A DNA stretch of 64,000 nt from Gammaproteobacteria bacterium (GTDB taxonomy: Bacteria > Pseudomonadota > Gammaproteobacteria > DSM-16500), in the NCBI GenBank assembly GCA_013286085.1, contig JABDGK010000002.1:760-64759 (forward strand), read 5' to 3'. Positions 1 through 8,632 of the stretch are shown piece by piece. Position 1 is the stretch's first letter, and every line of letters starts with the position of its first letter. The position numbers were made by a program, and so were the translations under genes. Below the pieces are notes generated by a model. The model saw nothing but the letters and a program-made list of their open reading frames with translations, was not told the DNA's origin and ran no database searches.

Positions 1-822
1 CTGCATGTTGCTATCAAAAATAAAAATGCAGAGATGGTAAAAACTTTATTATCCCATGGTGCTTTACCTTATTTGACTAATAAAGAAAATATTTCTGCGA
101 CAGATTTTGCTTATGATAATGAAATGGTGGATCTAGGGAATTTACTTTTTGAGAAAGAATGTGCACTTGGCCTAGAGTTACAGCATGCAGCTGAAACGAA
201 TGACTTACATTTAATTCAGTCAATATATCATCATGACTTTGCTGTCAAATTTAGAGGAGATAAAATGCAAACACTACTCCATCTAGCAGCGAAATCGCAT
301 TCAATCGATGTCGTTGAATTTTTACTTCAACGAGATTTCCCCGTTGGTGTTCCAGATTCAGAAGGTAAAACTGCGAGAATGATTGTGGAGGACAAAGACA
401 ATCTTGATGAGAATATTGCTTATCTTCTCTTATTAAAAGAACAAGAGCTGGTAAATAATATTTTTGATACACCCAACTCTTTATTTGATGAATCAGAGTC
501 ATTGTTTGATCTAGATGAAGATATTCAGGATGCTGTTGATGAAATTGCAAAATATCCTATGGGATATAATCAAGTGGATACGTTGATCAGGGATGAGTTT
601 GTTAAGTATTTACAAAAATATCAAAATTCAAAATCTTTATCAGATCTTGAGACTGGTAGGTCTATCATGAGAGATTTTATTGAGAACTTCGATATACCTA
701 ATACTAATCGTTCTCTTTATAGAAAATTAACTATGCTACAAAATTTGATTGAGAAGAAAATTCAAAACAGTAATGACGAGATATCTCCCTTCTCTCGCAA
801 GCGGGAGAAGGGTTGGGGATGA
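1..822 (+). CDS. Ankyrin-repeat protein, C-terminal part (start lies outside the window)
   Basis: The reading frame is open from base 1, so the gene begins upstream of the window; 273 residues are visible. The first residues form an ankyrin repeat (LHVAIKNKNAEMVKTLLSHG), and a second clear repeat lies around residues 93-125 (TLLHLAAKSHSIDVVEFLLQ). Ankyrin repeats bind proteins and in intracellular bacteria are common in secreted effectors; secretion here is inference. The region after about residue 150 is acidic, then helical, with no recognised domain. The last dozen codons (reading SPFSRKREKGWG) are encoded by the left arm of a dispersed palindromic repeat, so the original C-terminus was probably different. 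No downstream gene shares its strand until 4343. Confidence 0.85.
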   Translation: MHVAIKNKNAEMVKTLLSHGALPYLTNKENISATDFAYDNEMVDLGNLLFEKECALGLELQHAAETNDLHLIQSIYHHDFAVKFRGDKMQTLLHLAAKSHSIDVVEFLLQRDFPVGVPDSEGKTARMIVEDKDNLDENIAYLLLLKEQELVNNIFDTPNSLFDESESLFDLDEDIQDAVDEIAKYPMGYNQVDTLIRDEFVKYLQKYQNSKSLSDLETGRSIMRDFIENFDIPNTNRSLYRKLTMLQNLIEKKIQNSNDEISPFSRKREKGWG

Positions 823-917
823 GGGTGTTTACTATGATGCATGTTGGATTAGAAAATTTGCCACACAATAAACCCTCACCCTAGCCCTCTCCCGCGTGCG
901 GGAGAGGGGAGATATGT
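785..917. repeat. Paired palindromic repeat, family D copy 1
   Basis: Two arms face each other across about 45 bp: a left arm containing ctctcgcaagcgggagaagg and a right arm containing ccctctcccgcgtgcgggag. Each arm is itself a small hairpin around a cccg...cggg core, followed by a gagggt/accctc segment. The same arrangement recurs at 20898-21015 and, less completely, at 28277-28380. The left arm supplies the stop codon and final codons of the ankyrin gene. Confidence 0.85.
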
Positions 918-945
918 GGATGTTGACTTTTGTTTCCTTGAGAAA

Positions 946-1968
946 TTAAGGTCTTCGATAACTGTATTGCTGTTGAATGTCTTGGTCGGGCTTCATAAGC
1001 TCAAGACGGTGAACTTCTGTTGGGTTAATTTTCTGTGAGCGAGCCTGTGCAACAGTCAGGATTGCTAAAGGTCCATAAGACAAGTCAGGAATAACGATAT
1101 GGGCCCCCGCTTTATAAAGACGTTCTTCTGTTTGTTGGCGGCGTTTTGCTAATTCTGTTGGTGTTATTAATTTTAGTGCTGCTGGCGTTGCAATACTATT
1201 AAGCGAGCTGTGGTTACGAACGCCTACAACAAATGCGCGACGACCAACACTTTGAACATCGCTAGATGTATCAGTAAAAAAAATATTACTTGCCATTGAA
1301 GTTGGTGATAAACCACGTTTCTTAATATTTTCTAATAATAAATCATAGCGTGATCGAGAATGCTCGGGTAGATCATCTGCAGCGGTAATAGCATCAAAGG
1401 TATGTATTTGCTTGAGCCTAACGATCGCTTTTTCTAAGGGATTTTTGAAATACCCCGATGTTAACGCTGTTGCGCTGCCAGTTTCTCCTATGAATGTGAG
1501 TAGATCGCTAGCATAAGGTATGACTTCTGTATCATCACCAATAATTCTATCGAGCTCTATATTGAATTCGTTGACTATGTCTGCTAGGTTAAGATTGAGA
1601 TGGTGTGTTTCAATGAGTTCCAGAATATGTTCAGGCTTACTTTTTCCCATAGGACCGGTGATTTGTTCGGGAGTGAGTTCTACGCCACGTCTTTTAAAAA
1701 CAATATAAAGCGCAATTAAAGGTGGAAAACAATAAGGCTGTATGAGCGTGCCGGCGCTATCAAATTGACAAAATATGGGGTAGCAGTCACGCGGCAGCTG
1801 GGCTAACCGCTGTCGTGCCCAGATAAAATTGACATGTGTTGATATGGCTGGCGCGGTTGAGAATAATCGATGTTGGTGTGTGGCTGCAGCAACGGCAGCT
1901 TGTGATGTTAGATGCGATAATCTTGTCGATGCGGCACGTGCCCCCAAGGCAACTAAATTTCTTAGCAT
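946..1968 (-). CDS. Phosphonoacetaldehyde hydrolase-like HAD enzyme with a mitochondrial-type N-terminal presequence
   Basis: The protein has 340 residues. From about residue 64 it follows the HAD-family phosphonatase (PhnX) plan: nucleophile D70 in FDSAGT, with Ala two residues on as in PhnX; K111 in GPMGKSKPEHI at the Schiff-base lysine position; TSGY at 170-173; acidic motif TDTSSD (D233, D237); and a late AGAHIVIPDL. PhnX cleaves phosphonoacetaldehyde to acetaldehyde and phosphate; the substrate here is unknown. The first 60 residues are extra relative to PhnX: they contain Arg at 3, 11, 16 and 34, many Ala/Ser/Leu, no acidic residue before D61, and RLFSTA at 34-39, which resembles a mitochondrial processing site. 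The start ATG follows AAAAAAGGGA, 17 bp after the upstream coiled-coil gene, so the two are probably cotranscribed. Confidence 0.8.
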   Translation of the reverse strand: MLRNLVALGARAASTRLSHLTSQAAVAAATHQHRLFSTAPAISTHVNFIWARQRLAQLPRDCYPIFCQFDSAGTLIQPYCFPPLIALYIVFKRRGVELTPEQITGPMGKSKPEHILELIETHHLNLNLADIVNEFNIELDRIIGDDTEVIPYASDLLTFIGETGSATALTSGYFKNPLEKAIVRLKQIHTFDAITAADDLPEHSRSRYDLLLENIKKRGLSPTSMASNIFFTDTSSDVQSVGRRAFVVGVRNHSSLNSIATPAALKLITPTELAKRRQQTEERLYKAGAHIVIPDLSYGPLAILTVAQARSQKINPTEVHRLELMKPDQDIQQQYSYRRP

Positions 1969-1985
1969 GATATATAATCCCTTTT

Positions 1986-2369
1986 TTAAATTCCATAGTC
2001 CAAGACAGGTTCTGGGTCTGTTTGTATACCAACAGACGGATTGCTTGGCGCATTATCACTTCTCATGAGACTGCATGCGAGCAATGGGGACTGCGGTAAT
2101 TTTACAGGAGTTTCCTTTTCCTTGTTTTGTTTTGACTCGAGTGCGTCATATTTTTTTTGAAGTTCTTGATAGGTCTGATTTTTTAATATTATTTCAGCAC
2201 GCAGTCTGGCTATCTCTGTTTCGTATAAGTCGGCTTTGGTCTGCAGGCTAGCAAGTTCCTTTTTGTGATCTTCTTGTATTTTAGTATGTGATGCGTGGTA
2301 ATCAACAACCACTGTTCCATCTAACTCAGGATCATATGTGACAGTGTTATCTTGCCGAACAAAAGACAT
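1986..2369 (-). CDS. Small coiled-coil protein of unknown function
   Basis: The 127-residue protein has no recognised family. Residues about 30-85 are rich in Glu, Lys, Leu and Gln with heptad spacing, suggesting one long coiled coil (for example ETEIARLRAEIILKNQTYQE). The tail is proline-rich and ends DPEPVLDYGI. There is no signal peptide or membrane segment. The start ATG is preceded by AAGGAA. It is the first gene of a two-gene unit with the presequence-bearing HAD enzyme, which suggests a shared role, perhaps as partner or chaperone; that is inference. Confidence 0.65.
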   Translation of the reverse strand: MSFVRQDNTVTYDPELDGTVVVDYHASHTKIQEDHKKELASLQTKADLYETEIARLRAEIILKNQTYQELQKKYDALESKQNKEKETPVKLPQSPLLACSLMRSDNAPSNPSVGIQTDPEPVLDYGI

Positions 2370-2389
2370 ATTTCTATTTCCTTATTGTC

Positions 2390-2437
2390 AATGGTGGACA
2401 CGCTTGTGCTCTGAGGCATCCCCATGAATTTTTTTAT
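2390..2437. repeat. Fragments of two dispersed repeats
   Basis: A piece resembling the family A palindrome (tggtggacacgcttgtg) is followed by gaggcatccccatgaatttt. The second piece closely matches one arm of the palindrome at 55491-55568. These are remnants, not complete hairpins. Confidence 0.5.
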
Positions 2438-2442
2438 GATCA

Positions 2443-2898
2443 TCAAATCGCTGTGGTACGTATCCAAGTTTGGGTACGACCAAATAAAGGTATGCCGATA
2501 TAACCTCTGACAGTCAGTTTTTGATTGTCATCACTGGGTTTAATGCTGCATTTGTAAATTTTTCCAGTTTTAGGATCGATAATTTCGCCACCGCTCCATC
2601 GATTATTGTCGTTGGGTTTTAAATCAGTCATAAAAACCAGACCAATAATCGGTTGATTATGACGTTCATCCTTGCATGCGCTGCAAATTTTTAATGGCAC
2701 ATCACCGGGTTTGGGATAGGTTTTAAGAATTTTTCCAAATACATGATGGTTAGGTGTTTCATAAATTTTTATGATGCTTTGCACACGACCGCTGATATCA
2801 TCCACTGTTTTCCAATAACCAATTGGCGAATTGGCAACTGTTCCTGCTATGCTGCTCATACAAAATAGACTTGCAATTAGCAATATAAAACTACGCAT
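2443..2898 (-). CDS. Secreted DUF2147 family protein
   Basis: This is a periplasmic or exported protein of the DUF2147 family. The family pattern is visible: GYWKTVDD near the mature N-terminus, a C-x2-C pair (CSACKD), NRWSGGEIIDPKTGKIYKC, then VRGYIGIPLFGRTQTWIR at the C-terminus. I start it at the internal ATG giving MRSFILLIASLFC, because GAGGAA lies just upstream and a signal peptide ending near MSSIAG follows at once; the longer frame adds 11 hydrophilic residues without benefit. It lies 13 bp after adk. The family function is unknown, though members are often linked to stress or envelope responses. Confidence 0.85.
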   Translation of the reverse strand: MRSFILLIASLFCMSSIAGTVANSPIGYWKTVDDISGRVQSIIKIYETPNHHVFGKILKTYPKPGDVPLKICSACKDERHNQPIIGLVFMTDLKPNDNNRWSGGEIIDPKTGKIYKCSIKPSDDNQKLTVRGYIGIPLFGRTQTWIRTTAI

Positions 2899-2911
2899 GA
2901 AATGTTCCTCA

Positions 2912-3580
<669 letters not shown>

Positions 3581-3643
3581 CTATAGCTTGCTCCTAGTCC
3601 AAATAGGCCCCTATTTTAGTTGATTCCATAGGGCTGTGACTAG

Positions 3644-4222
3644 TTATTTAATTTTAATGATGCAAGAATCAGGCTCGTTTGTTAATACGGAAATGGGCGT
3701 GGCATTGGAATACTGTTTTAACACTTTTAAGGCGCGCTGACTGCCAGACTCATTCCATAAATCGTAGGCTTCAAAGGGAAGTAAGTCAGGAATTTGCTGT
3801 GCCTGCAAACGAATAGATTGTAAAATATCCATAATAGAAACAAATTGTTGCGCAAGGCAGCTGTATAAGTCATTGCTTGTTTTCGACATAGCATGATACG
3901 CCCCACGCCCCAGCGTGACAAAATAACTGATTTTAACCGAGCGTTTTTCGGCTAATTTGGGGAATAATCCTGAAAAGAGTAGGCAGGTATCCCCTACCCC
4001 TTGTAAAGCCGCTTCACGTGCTCTCGCATTGACCTGGAGGGCTTGCATGAGTTCCAGCCCCATGGTTTGTTTGGCGATTTCAGGTTTGTTGATATAACGA
4101 GCTAGCAGGAAAACAAGGTAGGCTTCTAATTCATGTTGTAACGCAGTATCACAAGCGATTTCAGCCTCATGTACAACCTCTTGCCACAATGCAACCGGGG
4201 TAGAATGAGTCAGTACTTTCAT
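3644..4222 (-). CDS. Conserved-looking helical protein of unknown function
   Basis: The protein has 192 residues and I do not recognise a family. It looks largely alpha-helical and soluble, with no signal peptide. Features that look like real protein rather than a chance ORF include a hydrophobic helix HELEAYLVFLLARYI, a central GDTCLLFSGLFPKLA and YFVTLGRGAYHAMS. The composition matches neighbouring genes. It is transcribed alone, 63 bp upstream of adk on the same strand and divergently from lpxH, so it may share a transcript with adk. Confidence 0.75.
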   Translation of the reverse strand: MKVLTHSTPVALWQEVVHEAEIACDTALQHELEAYLVFLLARYINKPEIAKQTMGLELMQALQVNARAREAALQGVGDTCLLFSGLFPKLAEKRSVKISYFVTLGRGAYHAMSKTSNDLYSCLAQQFVSIMDILQSIRLQAQQIPDLLPFEAYDLWNESGSQRALKVLKQYSNATPISVLTNEPDSCIIKIK

Positions 4223-4342
4223 GGCAGTATCTCCCTAAAAAACGTGGAATACTTAACTCCCATGTCACTAGTATAGTATATCTCTCTGAAAAAAGTGATA
4301 AAATTTCAAAATTTCTTATTAATGGCATAGAGTAGGCAATAA

Positions 4343-5065
4343 ATGATCAACTTGTTTGTGTCGGATATACACCTCGAAGAAAGTCGTCCTGATATAGCTG
4401 AGATTTTTTTTCGATTTTTATCACAGGATGTAAAGCATGCAGATGCGTTGTATATTCTAGGGGATTTTTTTGAAGCGTGGATTGGTGATGATGATGTCAC
4501 GGACTTTAATACTCAGATTATGGATATGCTGTTATCTGTAACAAAAACGGGATTTCCTATTTATCTCATGCACGGTAATCGTGATTTTTTACTGGGAAAA
4601 AAGTTTTTAAAAAAGACTGGCTGTCGTTTATTACCCGATGAATATGTAGTTGATCTTGCTGGAACCCCCACACTATTAATGCATGGTGATACACTTTGCA
4701 CGGCAGATATTGCGTATCTTAAATTTCGTAAAACGTCACGCAATTGGTTTATGCAGCAATTATTTTTATGGAAGCCGCTTAAAAAACGCCAGGCCATTGC
4801 CGCTAATATGCGTGAAAAAAGTAAACTCTATACGAGTACAGCATCGGCAGCCATTATGGATGTGACGCAAGCCGAAGTTGAGCGTGTTATGCAAAAACAT
4901 CATGCGCAGCATCTTATTCATGGTCACACGCATCGTCCGGCTGTACATCATTTTGAATTGAATCAGTTGCCAGCAACTCGAACGGTTTTAGCGCCTTGGC
5001 ATGAGTGTGGTAGTGTTTTAGTGTGTGATGATGCAGGGAAACAAGAGGTTATTGTATTGAAGTAA
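4343..5065 (+). CDS. lpxH: UDP-2,3-diacylglucosamine diphosphatase
   Basis: It cleaves UDP-2,3-diacylglucosamine to lipid X and UMP in lipid A synthesis, at the inner face of the cytoplasmic membrane. This is a calcineurin-like metallophosphoesterase: D8 and H10 in SDIHLEE, D41 in GDFFEAW, N79 in HGNRDF, the HGDTLC motif and the final GHTHRP pair. The length of 240 residues is normal. It is a single gene facing dedD; a 20-bp perfect palindrome lies between the two stop codons. Confidence 0.96.
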   Translation: MINLFVSDIHLEESRPDIAEIFFRFLSQDVKHADALYILGDFFEAWIGDDDVTDFNTQIMDMLLSVTKTGFPIYLMHGNRDFLLGKKFLKKTGCRLLPDEYVVDLAGTPTLLMHGDTLCTADIAYLKFRKTSRNWFMQQLFLWKPLKKRQAIAANMREKSKLYTSTASAAIMDVTQAEVERVMQKHHAQHLIHGHTHRPAVHHFELNQLPATRTVLAPWHECGSVLVCDDAGKQEVIVLK

Positions 5066-5077
5066 CAGGGCAACTTA

Positions 5078-5097
5078 CCGAGCCGCGCGCGGCTCGG
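5078..5097. repeat. Perfect 20-bp palindrome between convergent genes
   Basis: The sequence ccgagccgcgcgcggctcgg is its own reverse complement and lies between the stop codons of lpxH and the SPOR gene. Its core gagccgcgcgcg equals the outer end of the family B palindromes at 25124 and 40329/40982. It is followed on the plus strand by gaaaaaa rather than a T run. It may help to end both transcripts. Confidence 0.75.
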
Positions 5098-5109
5098 GAA
5101 AAAACCATC

Positions 5110-6012
5110 TTAAATCGCTAGTGGATTGTGAGTGACAATCAAGCCGTGCATATTCATACCATGATTAATTTGATTTGCGAGAGCTAATGCTGTCGTTTGT
5201 TTAAATGCGGGTCCTACATAAACATAGGTCATTCCATTAGGCTTGGTTTTATAAGTGAAAGCCTTATATCCTTTTGCACGTAATGCGTTAGTTAAGTTCA
5301 CCGCATTTTTTTGATTTTTAAAGATGCCCATTTGTACGACCCAGGCTAGTTTTTTCAAATTACTGATCGTTGTCGTTTTGTTTGCAGCATGGGTTGCTAG
5401 AGTGTGTTTTTTTTCAGAAATAATATTAGTTGTTAGTTGCGTGATGGATGCTGATGGTTTTGATGGGTCTGCAACTGTGCTAGTCATTTGAGTGGATTCA
5501 ACAGGCTGCTGGGTAACATCACCCTCGTTATTAACGATTAAAACAGCGTCTGAACTATTAATTTTTACTACGGCTTTTTCAGCTTGTGCTTGTAAGGTCG
5601 CTTTTTTTTGTTGTGCACCCGCCGCTAAAGTTGTCGTATTGACCGGTGTGACAGGAGATGCTTGCGCTATTAATCGTGTTGCTTTTTGATTTGGATTTGT
5701 TGTAGCGCCGATAACGGGTTTGACAATGTTTGTGGCTGCAATGGTCGGTGTCTTTTGTGTATTGACGGCTACTGTATTTGTCTGTTTTGACGCTGAAATT
5801 TTATCGGGTTGCGGTGAGGTTGTATTCTCAGTAACCGCATTATTTATGATGGGACTCACTTCATTTTGTGGATCTGGAAATGGTGGTGCTTTAATTTCAG
5901 CTGTGTGGATAGTTGTAGCAGGCGTATTGTTTGCAACCAGTGGTAATATAATAATAACTAAAGCAACCACAACCAATACACCCACTATTCTTCGTATTAT
6001 TTTCTTATCCAT
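5110..6012 (-). CDS. dedD: SPOR-domain protein, DedD-like
   Basis: This is an inner-membrane protein of the division septum. It has a short cytoplasmic N-terminus (MDKKIIRR), one membrane segment (about residues 9-27), a long Thr/Ala/Gln-rich periplasmic linker, and a C-terminal SPOR domain (about 222-300, WVVQMGIFKNQKNAVNLTNA) that binds denuded septal peptidoglycan. It is 26 bp downstream of accD. In many relatives folC lies between accD and dedD; it is absent here. Confidence 0.88.
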   Translation of the reverse strand: MDKKIIRRIVGVLVVVALVIIILPLVANNTPATTIHTAEIKAPPFPDPQNEVSPIINNAVTENTTSPQPDKISASKQTNTVAVNTQKTPTIAATNIVKPVIGATTNPNQKATRLIAQASPVTPVNTTTLAAGAQQKKATLQAQAEKAVVKINSSDAVLIVNNEGDVTQQPVESTQMTSTVADPSKPSASITQLTTNIISEKKHTLATHAANKTTTISNLKKLAWVVQMGIFKNQKNAVNLTNALRAKGYKAFTYKTKPNGMTYVYVGPAFKQTTALALANQINHGMNMHGLIVTHNPLAI

Positions 6013-6038
6013 AAGAAGTTTCCTTTTTTAAAAAATAT

Positions 6039-6917
6039 TTATGAAATTTTTGTCTCATATGCAGAACGTTGGCGGGTTAATTTTGCCAATAGTCTGGCAA
6101 TTGTTTCACGCAACTGGTTGCGTTCAACAATCATATCGATTGCGCCATGCGAAAGTAAAAATTCACTGCGTTGAAAACCGTCGGGTAATGTTTCTCGTAC
6201 TGTTTGTTCAATAACGCGAGGTCCGGCAAAGCCAATCAATGCTTTTGGTTCACCAATAATAATGTCACCTAGCATGGCTAAACTAGCAGAAACGCCGCCC
6301 ATCGTGGGGTCGGTGAGTACAGAAATAAATGGAATACCTTGTTCGGAGAGTCGTGCTAGTGCGGCGCTTGTTTTTGCCATTTGCATCAAGGAAATTAATG
6401 CTTCTTGCATGCGTGCTCCACCACTTGCCGAAAAGCAAACAAACGGAATGTTAAATTCGAGGGCGGTATTAACCGCACGCACAAAGCGTTCGCCAACCAC
6501 CGCCCCCATGGAGCCGCCAATAAATCCATATTCGAACGCAGCAGCAACAAGCTGCATATCAAATAACCGTCCACGCAATACAATAAGTGCTTCTTTTTCG
6601 CCGGTATCTTTTTGTGCGGTAGAAAGGCGATCTTTATATTTTTTTAAATCGCGAAATTTTAATTTATCGACGGGTAGCACATCTGCACCAATTTCAACTT
6701 GTGCACCCTCATCTAAAAAATAGGCAAGGCGCTTGCGTGCAGGAATACGCATATGATGTCCGCACTTGGGGCATACTTCTAAATTGCGCTCTAGTTCGGA
6801 GCGATACAATACGGATGTACATTTATCGCATTTTGACCATAAGCCTTCGGGGACGCCTTTTTTCGTGATGGCATCCGTACGGATTCGTGATGGTAATAAT
6901 TTTTTGAACCAGCTCAT
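6039..6917 (-). CDS. accD: Acetyl-CoA carboxylase carboxyltransferase subunit beta
   Basis: With AccA it forms the carboxyltransferase that moves the carboxyl group from biotin to acetyl-CoA, giving malonyl-CoA. The zinc ribbon is complete (C30, C33, C49, C52), followed by the crotonase-like fold with [20 protein letters not shown] and [17 protein letters not shown]. The length of 292 residues is normal. It lies 38 bp after truA and before dedD. Confidence 0.97.
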   Translation of the reverse strand: MSWFKKLLPSRIRTDAITKKGVPEGLWSKCDKCTSVLYRSELERNLEVCPKCGHHMRIPARKRLAYFLDEGAQVEIGADVLPVDKLKFRDLKKYKDRLSTAQKDTGEKEALIVLRGRLFDMQLVAAAFEYGFIGGSMGAVVGERFVRAVNTALEFNIPFVCFSASGGARMQEALISLMQMAKTSAALARLSEQGIPFISVLTDPTMGGVSASLAMLGDIIIGEPKALIGFAGPRVIEQTVRETLPDGFQRSEFLLSHGAIDMIVERNQLRETIARLLAKLTRQRSAYETKIS

Positions 6918-6955
6918 ATCGTTGCTCTATTAAAATTTATAAAAATAAGCCCCTG

Positions 6956-7744
6956 CTATCTTAACAGAAATAATGGCGGAATTTCAGCTCTTGGGAATAA
7001 ATAAGCTTCTGGATAATGCACATGAATCAGATAAAGCCCTGTGGCAGAGGCTGTTTCAAATGCTTGACGCCGGTCTTTTGAGGCGAGTATTTTTTGGACA
7101 GAATTAATGGATTCCCGACCTGCCCCAATGCGCAGGAGTACCCCGACAATATTCCGTACCATGTGGTGCAAAAAAGCATTCGCTTCAATCTCAATAATCA
7201 CATAAGTATCTTCACGCCATACTTTGATTTCATGGACATTGCGCATCGGTGTATTCGATTCACATTGCGAAGATCGAAACGCACTAAAATCTTGTTCGCC
7301 AAGCAGATGAATAGCAGCAGCTTGCATGCCTTCTGCATCCAATGCATAGGGATACCAGGTTACGCGAGCGGCTAGAATAGCGGAACGAATGGGGCTGTTA
7401 TAAATGACGTATCTATAACGACGTGATAAAGCGGAAAAGCGTGCATGAAACTCAGTGTCTACTTCTTGTGCCCAACGTACAGCGATGGTCGGCGGTAAAT
7501 GTGTATTGGTTCCTAAGGTCCATGCATGTAATGAACGAATAGCTGATGTATCAAAATGGACAACTTGTCCTGTGGCATGCACACCTGCATCTGTTCGTCC
7601 GGCACAAAGTATTTTAATGGGTTCTGCTGCAATCGTGGATAAAGCCGCTTCTACTGTGCCCTGCACCGTATACAATTCGGCTTGTGCCTGCCAGCCATAA
7701 AATTCATGGCCATCGTATTCAATTCCAAGTGCAACCCGTGTCAT
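6956..7744 (-). CDS. truA: tRNA pseudouridine synthase A
   Basis: It converts uridine to pseudouridine at tRNA positions 38-40. The catalytic D52 lies in [27 protein letters not shown] and the C-terminal [13 protein letters not shown] are also family signatures. The frame is open to a TTG at 7762, but I choose the ATG at 7744: its first residues [12 protein letters not shown] match the family N-terminus and it overlaps the preceding stop region in translational-coupling style. It follows the short FimV-like gene, an order also seen in pseudomonads. Confidence 0.96.
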   Translation of the reverse strand: MTRVALGIEYDGHEFYGWQAQAELYTVQGTVEAALSTIAAEPIKILCAGRTDAGVHATGQVVHFDTSAIRSLHAWTLGTNTHLPPTIAVRWAQEVDTEFHARFSALSRRYRYVIYNSPIRSAILAARVTWYPYALDAEGMQAAAIHLLGEQDFSAFRSSQCESNTPMRNVHEIKVWREDTYVIIEIEANAFLHHMVRNIVGVLLRIGAGRESINSVQKILASKDRRQAFETASATGLYLIHVHYPEAYLFPRAEIPPLFLLR

Positions 7745-7745
7745 G

Positions 7746-8108
7746 TTATGACAAGGCCTCAAATAATTCGCGCGCTTTTTGCCGTTGATCTGTTGAGCCA
7801 GATTTTAAAGCATCTTTTAATATTTTTTTAGCTAGCTCGTGTTGATCCATTTCAATATACGCTTTAGCAAGATCCAATTGAGTTGAAATCACATCCTCTC
7901 CAGCAATGGCGGTGATATCTTTGTTAGTAGCGAGTGGCGGGGTTATTTTAGTTTGGGTTGCAATCTTTTCTTTGGGAGCTGTCATCACAATAATGCCAAT
8001 AAGCCCTAAAAAAGTAAGAATTAAAACGTAATATACCCAAGAGTGCATTTGTAAGTATAAGAGTGCGGTTTTAAGAGTAGATAAAAATGCGTTGTTAGAA
8101 AAATCCAT
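7746..8108 (-). CDS. Miniature FimV-like membrane protein
   Basis: The protein has 120 residues. One membrane segment spans about residues 22-43 ([18 protein letters not shown]). The last 45 residues match the conserved C-terminal domain of FimV ([21 protein letters not shown], then [12 protein letters not shown]). Full FimV proteins usually exceed 600 residues and also have a LysM domain and periplasmic part; these are missing. Position just before truA is the usual fimV position, supporting descent by reduction. In full proteins this domain acts in polar organisation and pilus or twitching control; the short form may keep only the cytoplasmic interaction. Confidence 0.8.
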   Translation of the reverse strand: MDFSNNAFLSTLKTALLYLQMHSWVYYVLILTFLGLIGIIVMTAPKEKIATQTKITPPLATNKDITAIAGEDVISTQLDLAKAYIEMDQHELAKKILKDALKSGSTDQRQKARELFEALS

Positions 8109-8189
8109 AGCGGTTTGCCCTTAATGAAGATTGGCTTTATTGTATTAGAAAAGAGAAGGTTGTGCTACCGAATGCCAGCTAAGAAAAAC

Positions 8190-8222
8190 GGTGGATACGC
8201 TGCCGCTTTGTTCACCCTACGG
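8190..8222. repeat. Degenerate family A repeat copy
   Basis: The stretch ggtggatacgctgccgcttt followed by gttcaccctacgg resembles one arm of the palindrome at 24363-24431, with several substitutions. The second arm is not present. Confidence 0.5.
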
Positions 8223-8226
8223 TTCT

Positions 8227-8529
8227 TTATGCATTACGAGGAATAGTGGGTTGAGGTAGCATGCGCCTGAAGCTATCTTTATATTGATGCAGCGCGGCTA
8301 AGAGGGATTCTTTTGTCATGTCTTTAAAAGGACTCTCAGGAGGAATAGTGAAATCTCTATTGCCAAAGACATCCTCAATAATTTCTTCGGTTCGATATTC
8401 TAAATCTGCAATTACTTTTTCATCATCAGTCGATCGAGTTTTCTTGGAACACATGGTTTCAAGTGTAATTTCACATGTTTTCATGTGATCCCGAATCTCA
8501 GCAAGCCCGATATGTTTTGGAACACTCAT
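8227..8529 (-). CDS. Short hypothetical protein
   Basis: The 100-residue soluble protein belongs to no family I recognise. It is acidic in the middle (DDEKVIADLEYRTEEIIEDVFG) and predicted helical, with two Cys at 14 and 22. It lies between asd and the FimV-like gene on the same strand. A degenerate repeat touches its stop codon. It may be a lineage-specific gene; a chance ORF cannot be fully excluded. Confidence 0.55.
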   Translation of the reverse strand: MSVPKHIGLAEIRDHMKTCEITLETMCSKKTRSTDDEKVIADLEYRTEEIIEDVFGNRDFTIPPESPFKDMTKESLLAALHQYKDSFRRMLPQPTIPRNA

Positions 8530-8632
8530 GCCTAGCCCCTTAATGATGGGATTTTCGCCTATTCTTACTTAGTATAGTACTGATTGTAGCTTAAAGAACC
8601 CTTAAAAAAAATTAATTTTGTAAGTTTTTAGC

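Noticed and set aside
251..550. Minus-strand open frame inside the ankyrin gene
   Set aside because: It is opposite a clear ankyrin coding frame and its product has no recognisable features.
1787..2068. Two open frames (both strands) across the join of the presequence gene and the coiled-coil gene
   Set aside because: They overlap two better-supported genes with good ribosome sites; the products look random.
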